DNA of 64,000 nt from M3 sp045133615. Lineage in GTDB: Bacteria; Bacteroidota; Bacteroidia; Bacteroidales; Muribaculaceae. The notes beneath the pieces are model-generated. The model did no database searches. It was not told the origin of the DNA and saw nothing but the letters and a program-made list of their open reading frames with translations. Positions 19,426 to 27,774 of the stretch are shown in pieces. The position numbers were made by a program, and so were the translations under genes. The stretch is taken from NCBI GenBank assembly GCA_045133615.1, contig JBGUUQ010000051.1, positions 23,657-87,656 of the forward strand, written 5' to 3'. Positions within the stretch are counted from its first letter, which is position 1. The number at the start of each line of letters is the position of its first letter.

Positions 19426-20121
19426 ATGAGCATCGTTAGATACACCGACGTCGAAATTCTGCGTAAAGAGCACGTAGTGCTCAAGCATGTCAACTTCGAA
19501 CTGCAAGCAGGCGAATTTGCCTACCTCATCGGAAAAGTCGGAAGCGGCAAAAGCAGCCTCCTCAAATCCATGTACGCCGAAGTTCCCATATCGCAAGGTC
19601 ACGCTCAAGTCCTCGACTTCGACATCGAGACCATTCGACGCAAAGACATCCCGATGCTCCGACGCTCCATCGGCATCGTATTTCAGGACTTCCAACTGCT
19701 CACCGACAGAAACGTCTACGACAACCTTCGTTTCGTGCTCGAAGCCACCGGATGGAAAGACAACAACGAGATTGACGAACGCATCGAAAGCGTATTGAAA
19801 GAAGTTGGCATGTTCAATAAAAGCTACAAAATGCCTCACGAACTTTCAGGGGGCGAACAGCAACGCATCGTAATCGCACGCGCTTTGCTCAATCGGCCCG
19901 CTTTGATTCTTGCCGATGAACCCACCGGCAATCTCGACCCCGCAACAGGCGAACAAATCGTCCGCCACCTCCATCGTATCGCTCAAGACGGCACCGCTGT
20001 CATCATGGCTACCCACAACCACGCCCTCGTTGACCAGTTCCCGGCAAGAGTCATCCGATGCGACAACAAGCAGATTATCGAAGGAGCCTTTCAATCCTCA
20101 TCCGAGTCCGATGAAAATTGA
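19426..20121 (+). CDS. ftsE: FtsE-like ABC transporter ATP-binding protein
   Basis: Cytoplasmic ATPase of the FtsEX division complex that drives periplasmic peptidoglycan hydrolysis, by similarity. Walker A GKVGSGKSSLL at about residues 37-47, Q-loop VFQDFQLL, signature LSGGEQQRIVIARALL, Walker B LILADEPTGNLD and H-loop MATHNHAL. The unusual K in the Walker A start (GKVGSGK instead of GPSGSGK) is as in Bacteroidota FtsE. The permease gene ftsX is not adjacent, so a related LolD-type role is possible. It follows hisIE by 30 bases and could share its transcript. Confidence 0.8.
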   Translation: MSIVRYTDVEILRKEHVVLKHVNFELQAGEFAYLIGKVGSGKSSLLKSMYAEVPISQGHAQVLDFDIETIRRKDIPMLRRSIGIVFQDFQLLTDRNVYDNLRFVLEATGWKDNNEIDERIESVLKEVGMFNKSYKMPHELSGGEQQRIVIARALLNRPALILADEPTGNLDPATGEQIVRHLHRIAQDGTAVIMATHNHALVDQFPARVIRCDNKQIIEGAFQSSSESDEN

Positions 20122-20184
20122 CTCGCTATCAGTCAAATCTTCCATATTTTTGACCGAAACAGCGGTAAATTGATGGCAAATTCG

Positions 20185-20192
20185 TATTTTTG
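20185..20192 (+). promoter_or_regulatory. -7 element before lysC
   Basis: TATTTTTG matches TAnnTTTG, 53 bases before the aspartokinase start. No clear -33 partner at the normal distance. Confidence 0.4.
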
Positions 20193-20245
20193 CAAAAATT
20201 TTTCGACAGATATTAATAACTATCACAAATTATAATTTCTAAAGA

Positions 20246-21568
20246 ATGAAAGTCCTCAAATTTGGCGGCACCTCAGTAGGGTCGGCACAGCGAATGAAAG
20301 AAGTAGCTAAGCTCGTCACCGAGCGCGGGAAAAACATCATCGTACTTTCCGCCATGTCCGGTACAACCAACTCTCTTGTTGAAATTTCCGACTATCTTTA
20401 CAAAAAGAACATCGACGGAGCCAAAGAGACTATCAACGCTTTAGAGCGTAAATACGCCAAAACCATCGATGAGCTTTACAACTCGCAAGAGTATAAAGAC
20501 AAAGCACTCAAAGAAGTTAAAGCTTGCTTCAACTATATCCGTTCATTCACCAAAGACATCTTCACCCTTTTCGAAGAAAAAGAAATCCTCGCACAAGGCG
20601 AACTCATGTCTACGGCAATGATGAACCTCTACTTGCAGGAACAAGGCATCAACTCCGAACTGCTTCCGGCGCTCGACTTCATGCGTACCGACAAAAACGC
20701 TGAACCCGATGCACAATACATCAAGCAAAAGCTCAGCTCACAGCTCGAAAAGCATGCCGATGCCGACATCTACATCACCCAAGGATTCATCTGTCGCAAT
20801 GCATACGGAGAAATCGACAACCTCCAACGTGGTGGTAGCGACTACACCGCATCTCTCATCGGTGCTGCCATCAACGCCGAAGAAATCGAAATTTGGACCG
20901 ATATCGACGGAATGCACAACAACGACCCCCGTTTCGTAGAAGGCACCGAGCCCGTAAGCCAACTCCACTTCGAAGAAGCAGCCGAATTGGCTTATTTCGG
21001 AGCAAAAATTCTCCACCCCACCTGCATACTCCCTGCAAAGCTCAACAACATCCCCGTCCGTCTGCTCAACACCATGCAGCCCGATGCTCCCGGTACACTC
21101 ATCTACAACACCTCAGCATCATGCACCATCAAAGCCGTTGCAGCTAAAGACAACATCACCGCCATCAAGATTAAATCCGGCCGCATGTTGCTCGCCTACG
21201 GATTCCTTCGTAAAGTATTCGAAATATTCGAGACTCACCAGACTCCGATCGACATGATTACCACCTCCGAAGTCGGTGTATCTGTCACTATCGACAACGA
21301 GCGCAACCTCTCTGGCATTCTCGACGACCTCAAGAAATTCGGCACCGTGACCGTCGACAAAGACATGGTTATCATCTGCGTTGTAGGCGACCTCGAATGG
21401 CAAAACCGCGGATTTGAAGCCGAAGCACTCGATGCACTCAAAGAAATCCCCGTCCGCATGATTTCATACGGCGGTAGCAACTACAACATCTCATTCCTCA
21501 TCCGTAAAGAAGACAAAGTACAAGCGCTCAATCTTCTTAGCGACCGACTCTTCAAAAACAAAAAATAG
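20246..21568 (+). CDS. lysC: aspartate kinase, monofunctional
   Basis: Phosphorylates aspartate, the entry to lysine, threonine and methionine. The N-terminal kinase domain starts KVLKFGGTSVGSAQRM and contains the RGGSDYTASLIGAAINAEEIEIWTDIDGM active-site strip. Two ACT-type regulatory domains occupy the last 150 residues (GRMLLAYGFLRKVFEIFETHQTPIDMITTSEVGVSVTID), implying feedback control. At 440 residues it lacks the homoserine dehydrogenase domain. The lysA gene follows by 23 bases, suggesting that this isozyme serves lysine/diaminopimelate synthesis. Confidence 0.93.
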   Translation: MKVLKFGGTSVGSAQRMKEVAKLVTERGKNIIVLSAMSGTTNSLVEISDYLYKKNIDGAKETINALERKYAKTIDELYNSQEYKDKALKEVKACFNYIRSFTKDIFTLFEEKEILAQGELMSTAMMNLYLQEQGINSELLPALDFMRTDKNAEPDAQYIKQKLSSQLEKHADADIYITQGFICRNAYGEIDNLQRGGSDYTASLIGAAINAEEIEIWTDIDGMHNNDPRFVEGTEPVSQLHFEEAAELAYFGAKILHPTCILPAKLNNIPVRLLNTMQPDAPGTLIYNTSASCTIKAVAAKDNITAIKIKSGRMLLAYGFLRKVFEIFETHQTPIDMITTSEVGVSVTIDNERNLSGILDDLKKFGTVTVDKDMVIICVVGDLEWQNRGFEAEALDALKEIPVRMISYGGSNYNISFLIRKEDKVQALNLLSDRLFKNKK

Positions 21569-21591
21569 AAAAAACGTAGCCTTTAATTAAT

Positions 21592-22737
21592 ATGGCAAAC
21601 TTTCCAATAGGGGAGTTGCAACAACAGCGCACTCCCCTTTATTTCTACGATCTAAGCCTCCTTCGACTCACTCTTGAGGCTATAAAAACATACTCTCCCG
21701 AACCTCACTACTGCGTTCACTACGCCATCAAAGCCAATGCCAATCCGGTCATTCTCAAAGAGATATGCGCCGCCGGATTCGGTGTCGATTGCGTAAGTGG
21801 GGGAGAAATCAATGCCGCACTCGCAGTAGGCTTCCCCGCCGACAAAATCGTATATGCCGGAGTAGGGAAGAGCGATTGGGAAATCAACATCGGTTTAGAC
21901 AACGACATCGCATGCTTCAACGTCGAGTCAGCCCCCGAACTTGAAATCATCAATCAACTCGCCGTAGCAAAAGGCAAAATCGCAAATATAGCACTCCGCG
22001 TCAACCCCAACATCGACGCACACACCCACCATTACATCACCACCGGATTGGCTGAAAATAAGTTCGGAATCTCGATGGAAATGCTCGACACCATCGTTGA
22101 CAGATGCCTCAATCTGCCCGCCATCAATCTCATCGGCTTGCACTTCCACATCGGCTCACAAATCACCGACAATGCCCCCTTCCAAATCCTCTGCGAGCGC
22201 ATCAACGCTCTCCAAGACCATTTTGAAGCAAAAGGCATCACCTTCCATAGCATCAATGTTGGAGGAGGTCTCGGCATCGACTACGACACCCCCGACGCAA
22301 ACCCGATTCCCGACTTCAAAGGTTATTTTGAATCCTTCCGAAGCAACCTCAAACTACGCAGCAACCAACAGCTCCATTTCGAGTTGGGACGTTCCGTTGT
22401 AGCACAATGCGGTTCACTTATCACCCGCGTACTCTATGTAAAAGAAGGACTCGAAAAGAAATTTGCAATCGTCGATGCAGGTTTCACCGAACTCATTCGT
22501 CCGGCATTGTATCAGGCTCACCACAAAATCGAAAACATCACAAGCAACGCCCCCGTCGACACCTACGACGTAGTAGGACCCATCTGCGAATCAAGCGACT
22601 GCTTCGGTGAAAAAGAGCAACTGCCAGGAGTCTCTCGTGGCGACCTTCTCGCATTGCGTTCCGCAGGAGCCTACGGCGAAATCATGGCATCGCAATACAA
22701 CTGCCGCACACTTCCCGCATCATACTTCGCCGAATAA
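21592..22737 (+). CDS. lysA: diaminopimelate decarboxylase
   Basis: PLP enzyme making lysine from meso-DAP, the last step. PLP lysine in CVHYAIKANANP, phosphate loop NVGGGLGIDYD, His of HFHIGSQI, and the dimer-interface active site CESSDCFGE. ELGRSVVAQCG is the conserved arginine segment. The length of 381 residues is on the short side of the family but all core motifs are present. Strong terminators follow, and the dif site/prophage begins about 265 bases downstream. Confidence 0.95.
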   Translation: MANFPIGELQQQRTPLYFYDLSLLRLTLEAIKTYSPEPHYCVHYAIKANANPVILKEICAAGFGVDCVSGGEINAALAVGFPADKIVYAGVGKSDWEINIGLDNDIACFNVESAPELEIINQLAVAKGKIANIALRVNPNIDAHTHHYITTGLAENKFGISMEMLDTIVDRCLNLPAINLIGLHFHIGSQITDNAPFQILCERINALQDHFEAKGITFHSINVGGGLGIDYDTPDANPIPDFKGYFESFRSNLKLRSNQQLHFELGRSVVAQCGSLITRVLYVKEGLEKKFAIVDAGFTELIRPALYQAHHKIENITSNAPVDTYDVVGPICESSDCFGEKEQLPGVSRGDLLALRSAGAYGEIMASQYNCRTLPASYFAE

Positions 22738-22806
22738 AATATATTGGCGAATACGTCAAGGATAACAGATGTCGATAACGATTGCGAAGCAATCATTAGA
22801 TAATAG

Positions 22807-22842
22807 CCGGGCATTGAAGTGCTTTCGTACTTCAATGCCCGG
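22807..22842 (+). terminator. terminator of lysC-lysA
   Basis: Perfect 14-base-pair stem (CCGGGCATTGAAGT and its complement) with an 8-base loop, followed by TATTTTCG. A second 8-base-pair hairpin lies at 22855-22880. The remaining 22881-23002 shows no gene; it is host DNA up to the attachment site. Confidence 0.85.
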
Positions 22843-23002
22843 TATTTTCGCCTAAACAATTCAATTCTGAAAGAATTGTTATTGATTATCAATGAAATTA
22901 CATCCATTCCTTTTGAAATTTCGAGCATCTCGAAGTCTGTTTGCAAATTAATGACACTATAACGAGAGAAATCACACAACAGGGCACACCTCCATAAGCC
23001 CT

Positions 23003-23035
23003 ATTTAACATAATGTAAGTTATAAGAAAAATATT
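23003..23035 (+). other. attL: dif-like XerC/XerD site
   Basis: Left arm ATTTAACATAA (23003-23013) is the exact reverse complement of the canonical XerD-binding arm. Then comes a 6-base centre TGTAAG (23014-23019) and the second arm TTATAAGAAAA (23020-23030), giving the standard 11-6-11 dif layout. The segment 23014-23035 is repeated exactly at attR. Confidence 0.85.
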
Positions 23036-23036
23036 A

Positions 23037-23044
23037 TACATTTG
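23037..23044 (+). promoter_or_regulatory. -7 element of first prophage genes
   Basis: TACATTTG matches TAnnTTTG, 29 bases before the first phage ORF. The -33 position (21-base spacer) falls exactly on the attachment core: it reads AATG in the integrated form but would read ATTG in the excised circle. Confidence 0.45.
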
Positions 23045-23073
23045 CTCTCGTAATTCTAAAATCATTTACAAAC

Positions 23074-23280
23074 ATGAACAAACAAACGAAAAAACAAATC
23101 GATTTTGACCGCTACGACGCCGTCAATTTACGCGCTGAACTTGAGATGCGCGATGATATTATTTTTGATTTGGAAGGCAAATATAATTCCCTTGTGATGT
23201 CTTACAACGCTTTGCTTGAATTTGTAAAAACCATTTTAAATAATCCCGAACAATCAATTAAAATCTCAAAACTACAATGA
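23074..23280 (+). CDS. small phage protein, 68 aa, helical, unknown
   Basis: First gene of the prophage. The product is hydrophilic and mostly helical: a basic start (MNKQTKKQIDFDR), then a heptad-like segment (LRAELEMRDDIIFDLEGKYNSLVMSYNALLEFVKTIL) that could form a coiled coil. No family is recognised. Its stop overlaps the start of the next ORF (ATGA at 23277-23280), so translation is coupled. The position upstream of the replication gene suggests an early, DNA-handling or regulatory role, but this is only context. Confidence 0.7.
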   Translation: MNKQTKKQIDFDRYDAVNLRAELEMRDDIIFDLEGKYNSLVMSYNALLEFVKTILNNPEQSIKISKLQ

Positions 23281-23441
23281 AACGTATCCAACTTGTATCC
23301 ATCCTCATGGCAACCGCCAATCGTCCTCAAACAATCGCCTTTGAATCTTACGAAGCGTTCAGCAAGTGGCGCAACGAGAACTACAAAGACATTCTACAGT
23401 ACACCGTCCAAGAAATCGACTTTGTATCAAATGAACTTTAA
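23277..23441 (+). CDS. small phage protein, 54 aa, unknown
   Basis: A short frame starting inside the stop of the previous gene (ATGA) and ending with TAA at 23439-23441, 11 bases into the peptidase gene. The product begins MKRIQLVSIL and contains FESYEAFSKWRNENYKDIL, an amphipathic helix with charged and aromatic residues. The overlaps on both sides are the main evidence that it is real. Small ssDNA-binding proteins (VP5) occur in this position range in some microviruses, but I see no motif that proves it. Confidence 0.55.
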   Translation: MKRIQLVSILMATANRPQTIAFESYEAFSKWRNENYKDILQYTVQEIDFVSNEL

Positions 23442-23811
23442 GTATTTCGTACCCGCAGAGTTTGAGTATTCAGAGACCGCAAAACAATTAGGTATCAACA
23501 ACAAGATACCTAATTGCTTGTGGCTCAACCTACAAAACCTCGTTCTAACGGTCCTCGACCCCGCTCGTGAGCAACTCGGCTGCCCCATTCGAGTAAACAG
23601 CGGTTACCGCTCTTTTGAACTCAATAAAGCCGTCAAAGGTGCTAAGAACTCCTACCACATGCAAGCCCGCGCTGCCGATATTGCCCCCATTGCCTATCGC
23701 AACACCTCTGAAGAATGGCAAAATAAACTTGACCGCCTTTATGATATTCTTCAGCAACTCCCCCACACTGAATTAATTAGATATCCAAATTTTATACATG
23801 TAGCCTTATGA
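23431..23811 (+). CDS. peptidase M15 (D-Ala-D-Ala carboxypeptidase-like), 126 aa
   Basis: Zinc peptidase of the VanY/M15 type that would cut peptidoglycan stem peptides. The signature is complete: VNSGYRSFELNKAVKGAKNSYH with zinc ligand His76, AADIAP with Asp83, and the C-terminal FIHVAL with His123. No signal peptide is visible, so it would need another route to the periplasm at lysis, possibly the neighbouring membrane-active peptides. A longer frame starts at 23293, but the ATG at 23431 fits the domain edge and the tight overlaps of this operon. M15 peptidases are known in several Bacteroidetes microviruses; a role in lysis or entry is inferred. Confidence 0.88.
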   Translation: MNFKYFVPAEFEYSETAKQLGINNKIPNCLWLNLQNLVLTVLDPAREQLGCPIRVNSGYRSFELNKAVKGAKNSYHMQARAADIAPIAYRNTSEEWQNKLDRLYDILQQLPHTELIRYPNFIHVAL

Positions 23812-23879
23812 AAAAAATCATCTCAATTCTCAACTTCATCATCAAGATTTGTAAAGCAATCTTATCCATTTTCAAATGA
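23808..23879 (+). CDS. 23-aa cationic hydrophobic peptide
   Basis: Starts at ATG 23808 inside the peptidase stop (ATGA) and ends in TGA 23877-23879, which overlaps the ATG of the replication gene (ATGA again). The product starts MKKIISILNF and ends AILSIFK. It has five lysines, no acidic residue, and about 14 Ile/Leu/Phe/Ala/Cys residues, with lysines spaced so that a helix would have a charged face. This is the profile of a membrane-active helix. Standard gene finders would drop it for size. Perfect filling of the gap between two genes by coupled start/stop pairs supports translation. A lysis or holin-like role is inference. Confidence 0.6.
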   Translation: MKKIISILNFIIKICKAILSIFK

Positions 23880-25480
23880 AACTCGAAAACTTTATAAGTA
23901 ACTGCCGACAACCCCAAATCATCTACCGTAATGGACGGAGTATCTCCGTTCGTTGTGGTAGATGTCCTGATTGCCTCGCCTCCCGTTCCGCTCACCTCAC
24001 TCAAATGTGCGTATCAGAGCAACGTAAATCTTTTGCTACCTTTTTTGCTACTCTCACCTATAACGAGTATAACATACCCCGCGCCCATGTTCTCCGTGAA
24101 ACGCGTGATGATGGACGCTTACGAGTTACTTATATAGATAAAACCTCACGCCCAACCAAAACCCGCGGATTTAAGCTACTCCCCGAATATAATACCCCTC
24201 TCGCCTCTTTCGATGTTGCCGACCCCGCCAACTTCAACGACTTTATACAAAAATCTTCAATATTACCCAAATATGCCACAAAGAAACAAATACAATACTA
24301 CAAGACACATGAAATTGTTCGCTATATCCGTAAAAAGGACATACAGAACTTTTTTAAGCGCTTACGCTTCCGTCTTTCTCGCCTTGGCTACTCGCCGATT
24401 ACGTTCTACGCTTGCGGTGAATACGGGCCCGACACCTTCCGTCCACATTTCCACATCTTGCTACACGTCTATGACTCCGAAACTTCCGCCATCATTGAAA
24501 AATTTGTGCGTGAAAGTTGGAAACTTGGAACTGTACGTAAATTTTCCGCTGTTACCAAACCTTCGGACGTCTCAAGCTACGTTGCGGGCTATGTCAATTC
24601 CTTTACTCACCTCCCTCGTTATCTTAGGTTTGATGTCCTCAAGCCTTTTTCGTCGCATTCCGTTTACTACGGTACTTCGACTTTCGCACCACTTCGAGAC
24701 TATCTTTATGAAAATCCCGACTGCTCCGCTTTTGAACATGATGTACGACTACCTGACCAAACTGTTCATTACTTCCCTACCGCTTCGCTTATGCGTAGAA
24801 TATACCCCCGATGCTACAACTATGACCGTCAAACTGATACGGACCTACTTAAAATATATACATGCTTCACGAAACTATCACAAACGTACAATACAGACAA
24901 ATGCACCGACCTCTCCTACTACCTCCTTACAGACTCCGACAACTTCTACAATAGAACCCTCCTTAACCTCCTCGACATAGGAACCCCCCAACAATCCCCC
25001 TACTACTCCCTCTCTACTCTATCTAATAATTACTCCTCCCTCAATATAGATTTAATCCCCACTTCATGGGACCACTTCGCTACTCTCACCGAGAGTGAAA
25101 TCGACGAATCGGTTTCACTCTCCTACCAACGTAAAATCTTTTCTCGTGTCTACTCCACTATTCTAATGTCCAAAAACTTCATAGAATGGAACTGTCAAAA
25201 CTACTCTCCCCGCACCGTCTTGTCACTCATCAAGCAACACTATCAAAACCACAGACTCGACCAACTCCGCCAACAACTTGAAGCACTTCAAGAATATAAC
25301 TTAATCACATGTAACGATGACTACTCACTATTTTACCCCGCTTCCTCGACTACCGACCATTACAACTCTTTACTCTCATCATCTTCTTATATCAAGCACA
25401 TCAACCACCAAAAAGATGTAAAGTATGAAAAAATGATTAAACACAAACAACAAAATGACGCTAACTTAATATTTGTATAA
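23876..25480 (+). CDS. microvirus replication initiator (VP4), rolling-circle endonuclease
   Basis: Nicks the double-stranded replicative form to start rolling-circle synthesis. An N-terminal zinc-like cluster RCGRCPDCLASR (Cys27, 30, 33) is followed by FFATLTYNEYNIP, the HUH-type metal-binding motif CGEYGPDTFRPHFHILLH (His191, His193) and the tyrosine pair DVSSYVAGYV (Tyr235, Tyr239) expected to form the phosphotyrosine links. The 534-residue length is large for this family; the C-terminal half (after about 300) is poorly conserved, polar and rich in Ser, Tyr and Asn. The start ATG 23876 overlaps the small peptide stop. The capsid gene follows by 2 bases. Confidence 0.92.
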   Translation: MKLENFISNCRQPQIIYRNGRSISVRCGRCPDCLASRSAHLTQMCVSEQRKSFATFFATLTYNEYNIPRAHVLRETRDDGRLRVTYIDKTSRPTKTRGFKLLPEYNTPLASFDVADPANFNDFIQKSSILPKYATKKQIQYYKTHEIVRYIRKKDIQNFFKRLRFRLSRLGYSPITFYACGEYGPDTFRPHFHILLHVYDSETSAIIEKFVRESWKLGTVRKFSAVTKPSDVSSYVAGYVNSFTHLPRYLRFDVLKPFSSHSVYYGTSTFAPLRDYLYENPDCSAFEHDVRLPDQTVHYFPTASLMRRIYPRCYNYDRQTDTDLLKIYTCFTKLSQTYNTDKCTDLSYYLLTDSDNFYNRTLLNLLDIGTPQQSPYYSLSTLSNNYSSLNIDLIPTSWDHFATLTESEIDESVSLSYQRKIFSRVYSTILMSKNFIEWNCQNYSPRTVLSLIKQHYQNHRLDQLRQQLEALQEYNLITCNDDYSLFYPASSTTDHYNSLLSSSSYIKHINHQKDVKYEKMIKHKQQNDANLIFV

Positions 25481-25482
25481 CT

Positions 25483-27309
25483 ATGGCTAATAAACTTTTT
25501 CAAGAACTAAACTTAAAGCATAACCCCTCCCGTAACGGTTATGACCTCTCCGCACCTTGCAACTTCACAGCAAAAGCAGGCGAACTCCTCCCAATCTTCC
25601 ACCGTACCGTAATGCCCGGTGAAAAATTCCGCATCCGTAAATCACACTTTACCCGCACCTCCTCCGTTAACACAGCTGCACAAACCCAAATTAAAGAGTA
25701 CTTCGACTTCTTCTTTGTGCCTTACCGCTTACTTTGGAAAGAATCTCCCCAAATTCTCACCAACAATCTTAAGAACCCCGTTACCGCTACCTCTCCCACC
25801 TCCAACCGCTCTATCGGTACCGCTACCCCCCAATTCGACTACGAAGCATGGCGCGACTCCGGACTTTCCATCCTTTCAACGCTTAAAAACGAATTCGGCT
25901 ATAACCGTGCTGCCCTCTCCGCAAAGCTATTGAATCATCTTGGCTTCCCCTACATCTCCTCCGACCAAATTAAGGACCACGATTTCGATGACTACTACGG
26001 ACCTCAGTACCTCTCCGCTTATCCCCTACTCGCGTATCAATGCATCTATTATAGTTTCTTCCGTAACACACAATGGGAAACTAATCAACCCTATAACTAT
26101 AATGTAGACTATCTTGGTACCTCCGCTATTCTTCCTATCGACTTTGCCCTTTCCTCCTCATGGATTAACTATTGGAACAATCCTACCCTCTTTGACATCC
26201 GCTACGCCAACTACCCTAAAGACCTAATTTTCGGTGTATTCCCCGACGCCCAATTTGGTGACGAAGCCGTTGTCGACATCACCGGTTCTACTGTTGCATC
26301 CGACGACATTACCAACAATCCCGTAGTTGACTCCGACGGAAATGCCGTTACTGTCAATCCCAACGTTATCACCACAACCGCCGGCTCTTCAGATTCCCGC
26401 TATTACGCCAAAGGACTCCTCGACTCTACTGCCGACGGCTCACTTTATGCCCAACTCTCATCTCTCGAACAATCCTTGACCGCCAATTTCTCTATCCTTG
26501 AACTCCGCAAAGCACAATTTTTGCAAAAGTATAAAGAAATCATCGGCTCCGGACGAAACGATTACAAAGCACGTATCGAAAAAATTTTCGGTACCTCCGT
26601 CTCTGACACCCTCGCCAATATACCTATCTACCTCGGTGGCGCCTCCTCCGTTGTCAAAATCTCCGAAGTAACAAACAGTAACCTCGCTGACGAAGACTCT
26701 GAAGCCCTTATCAAAGGAAAAGGTACCGGCTCAGGTGACTCCGACCTAATCGAATTTGAAGTACCCGCAGAACATGGACTAATCATGTGTATTTACCACT
26801 GCCAACCCGTTGTAGAATACTCCTTGACCGCCCTCCATTTCGACCTCGTTAAGACCGAATATGACGACTACGCCAATCCTATTTTCGACCAACTTGGCTT
26901 CGAAGAACTTCCGAGCTACTTCCTTGACTGTACAATCCCCCATGCTTATGATTATACTTCAGGCGGAACCCGCTACACAGGTGTAAATAACCTTGGCTAC
27001 ACTACCCGCTATTATGATTATAAGACCTCCCTTGGTCAAACCCTTGGCGACCTCCGCGAAACTGATGTTAATTGGATAGCTCCCGTAAATCTCGACTATC
27101 TCAAAAACTACGTCTCAAACAATCGCTTATACATTAACGCCAACTTCTTTAAAGTAAACCCCGCTATCCTTGACCCCATTTTCTACCGTCAAGTTGGAAC
27201 CTCCAACACTATCGACCGAGACTATGTAACCTCCGACCAATTCAAAGTATTTTGCAACTTTGAAGTAAATGCAGTTCGTCCCCTCGACTACAACGGTGTA
27301 CCCTATTAA
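25483..27309 (+). CDS. microvirus major capsid protein (VP1)
   Basis: Forms the T=1 icosahedral shell. The start NKLFQELNLKHNPSRNGYDLSAPCNFTAKAGELLPIFHRTVMPGEKF and then SHFTRTSSVNTAAQTQIKEYFDFFFVPYRLLW are hallmark Microviridae F/VP1 sequences. AEHGLIMCIYHCQPVVEYSLTALHFDLVKTEYDDYANPIFDQLG near residue 430-470 is the conserved C-terminal jelly-roll part. At 608 residues it is in the range of gokushovirus/alpavirus capsids, which carry long surface insertions; the region about 250-420 is variable and is probably such an insertion. Confidence 0.96.
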   Translation: MANKLFQELNLKHNPSRNGYDLSAPCNFTAKAGELLPIFHRTVMPGEKFRIRKSHFTRTSSVNTAAQTQIKEYFDFFFVPYRLLWKESPQILTNNLKNPVTATSPTSNRSIGTATPQFDYEAWRDSGLSILSTLKNEFGYNRAALSAKLLNHLGFPYISSDQIKDHDFDDYYGPQYLSAYPLLAYQCIYYSFFRNTQWETNQPYNYNVDYLGTSAILPIDFALSSSWINYWNNPTLFDIRYANYPKDLIFGVFPDAQFGDEAVVDITGSTVASDDITNNPVVDSDGNAVTVNPNVITTTAGSSDSRYYAKGLLDSTADGSLYAQLSSLEQSLTANFSILELRKAQFLQKYKEIIGSGRNDYKARIEKIFGTSVSDTLANIPIYLGGASSVVKISEVTNSNLADEDSEALIKGKGTGSGDSDLIEFEVPAEHGLIMCIYHCQPVVEYSLTALHFDLVKTEYDDYANPIFDQLGFEELPSYFLDCTIPHAYDYTSGGTRYTGVNNLGYTTRYYDYKTSLGQTLGDLRETDVNWIAPVNLDYLKNYVSNNRLYINANFFKVNPAILDPIFYRQVGTSNTIDRDYVTSDQFKVFCNFEVNAVRPLDYNGVPY

Positions 27310-27331
27310 TTAACTTTTTAAATTATTCATT

Positions 27332-27772
27332 ATGGAAACAACCACTTTACATTCATGCATGACTTACGGAATAAGTCATACTAAGGAATATAAACCCTCC
27401 GTAATTGCACCCTTTCTCATTGATAAAGATGCAGACGGTAAGTTTCTCAAGCGACATTCGGATGCTTATTTACTGCTCCGCCAAAACAGACTTCAGGAAA
27501 CTATCGGTGCTGAGTCTATCCGCGCCTACCTCGACCAACAAAGAGCTATGCATGGTACCTCCCTCGTGCCTCACGACAATCTCTCCGACGAAGAACTTTT
27601 CAGCCTCATAGAGCCTAAGGAAGTCAACAACCTTACTACCGCTTATGAGTTTGCTAACTACCTTAAAGAGAATGGTGATAAGGTAAAAGCCAAACAAAAG
27701 GAAATCGTCAGTCGCAAAAATAGCCTCGCTGACTTCTACAAGAAAATCGGTTATAAATCTAACGACAAATAA
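27332..27772 (+). CDS. probable internal scaffolding protein (VP3)
   Basis: A 146-residue hydrophilic, helical protein between capsid and pilot genes, the place of VP3 in related phages. Visible features: acidic/basic mixed helices (DAYLLLRQNRLQETIGAESIRAYLDQQRAM), a DNLSDEELFSLIEP segment, and a lysine-rich C-terminus (KVKAKQKEIVSRKNSLADFYKKIGYKSNDK) that could interact with capsid or DNA. Assignment rests on position, size and composition; I recognise no diagnostic motif. It ends 2 bases before the pilot gene start. Confidence 0.6.
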   Translation: METTTLHSCMTYGISHTKEYKPSVIAPFLIDKDADGKFLKRHSDAYLLLRQNRLQETIGAESIRAYLDQQRAMHGTSLVPHDNLSDEELFSLIEPKEVNNLTTAYEFANYLKENGDKVKAKQKEIVSRKNSLADFYKKIGYKSNDK

Positions 27773-27774
27773 CT

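Noticed and set aside
22671..22979. Minus-strand frame of 102 codons between lysA and the prophage
   Set aside because: It overlaps the lysA 3' end and both terminator hairpins; no promoter or family likeness.
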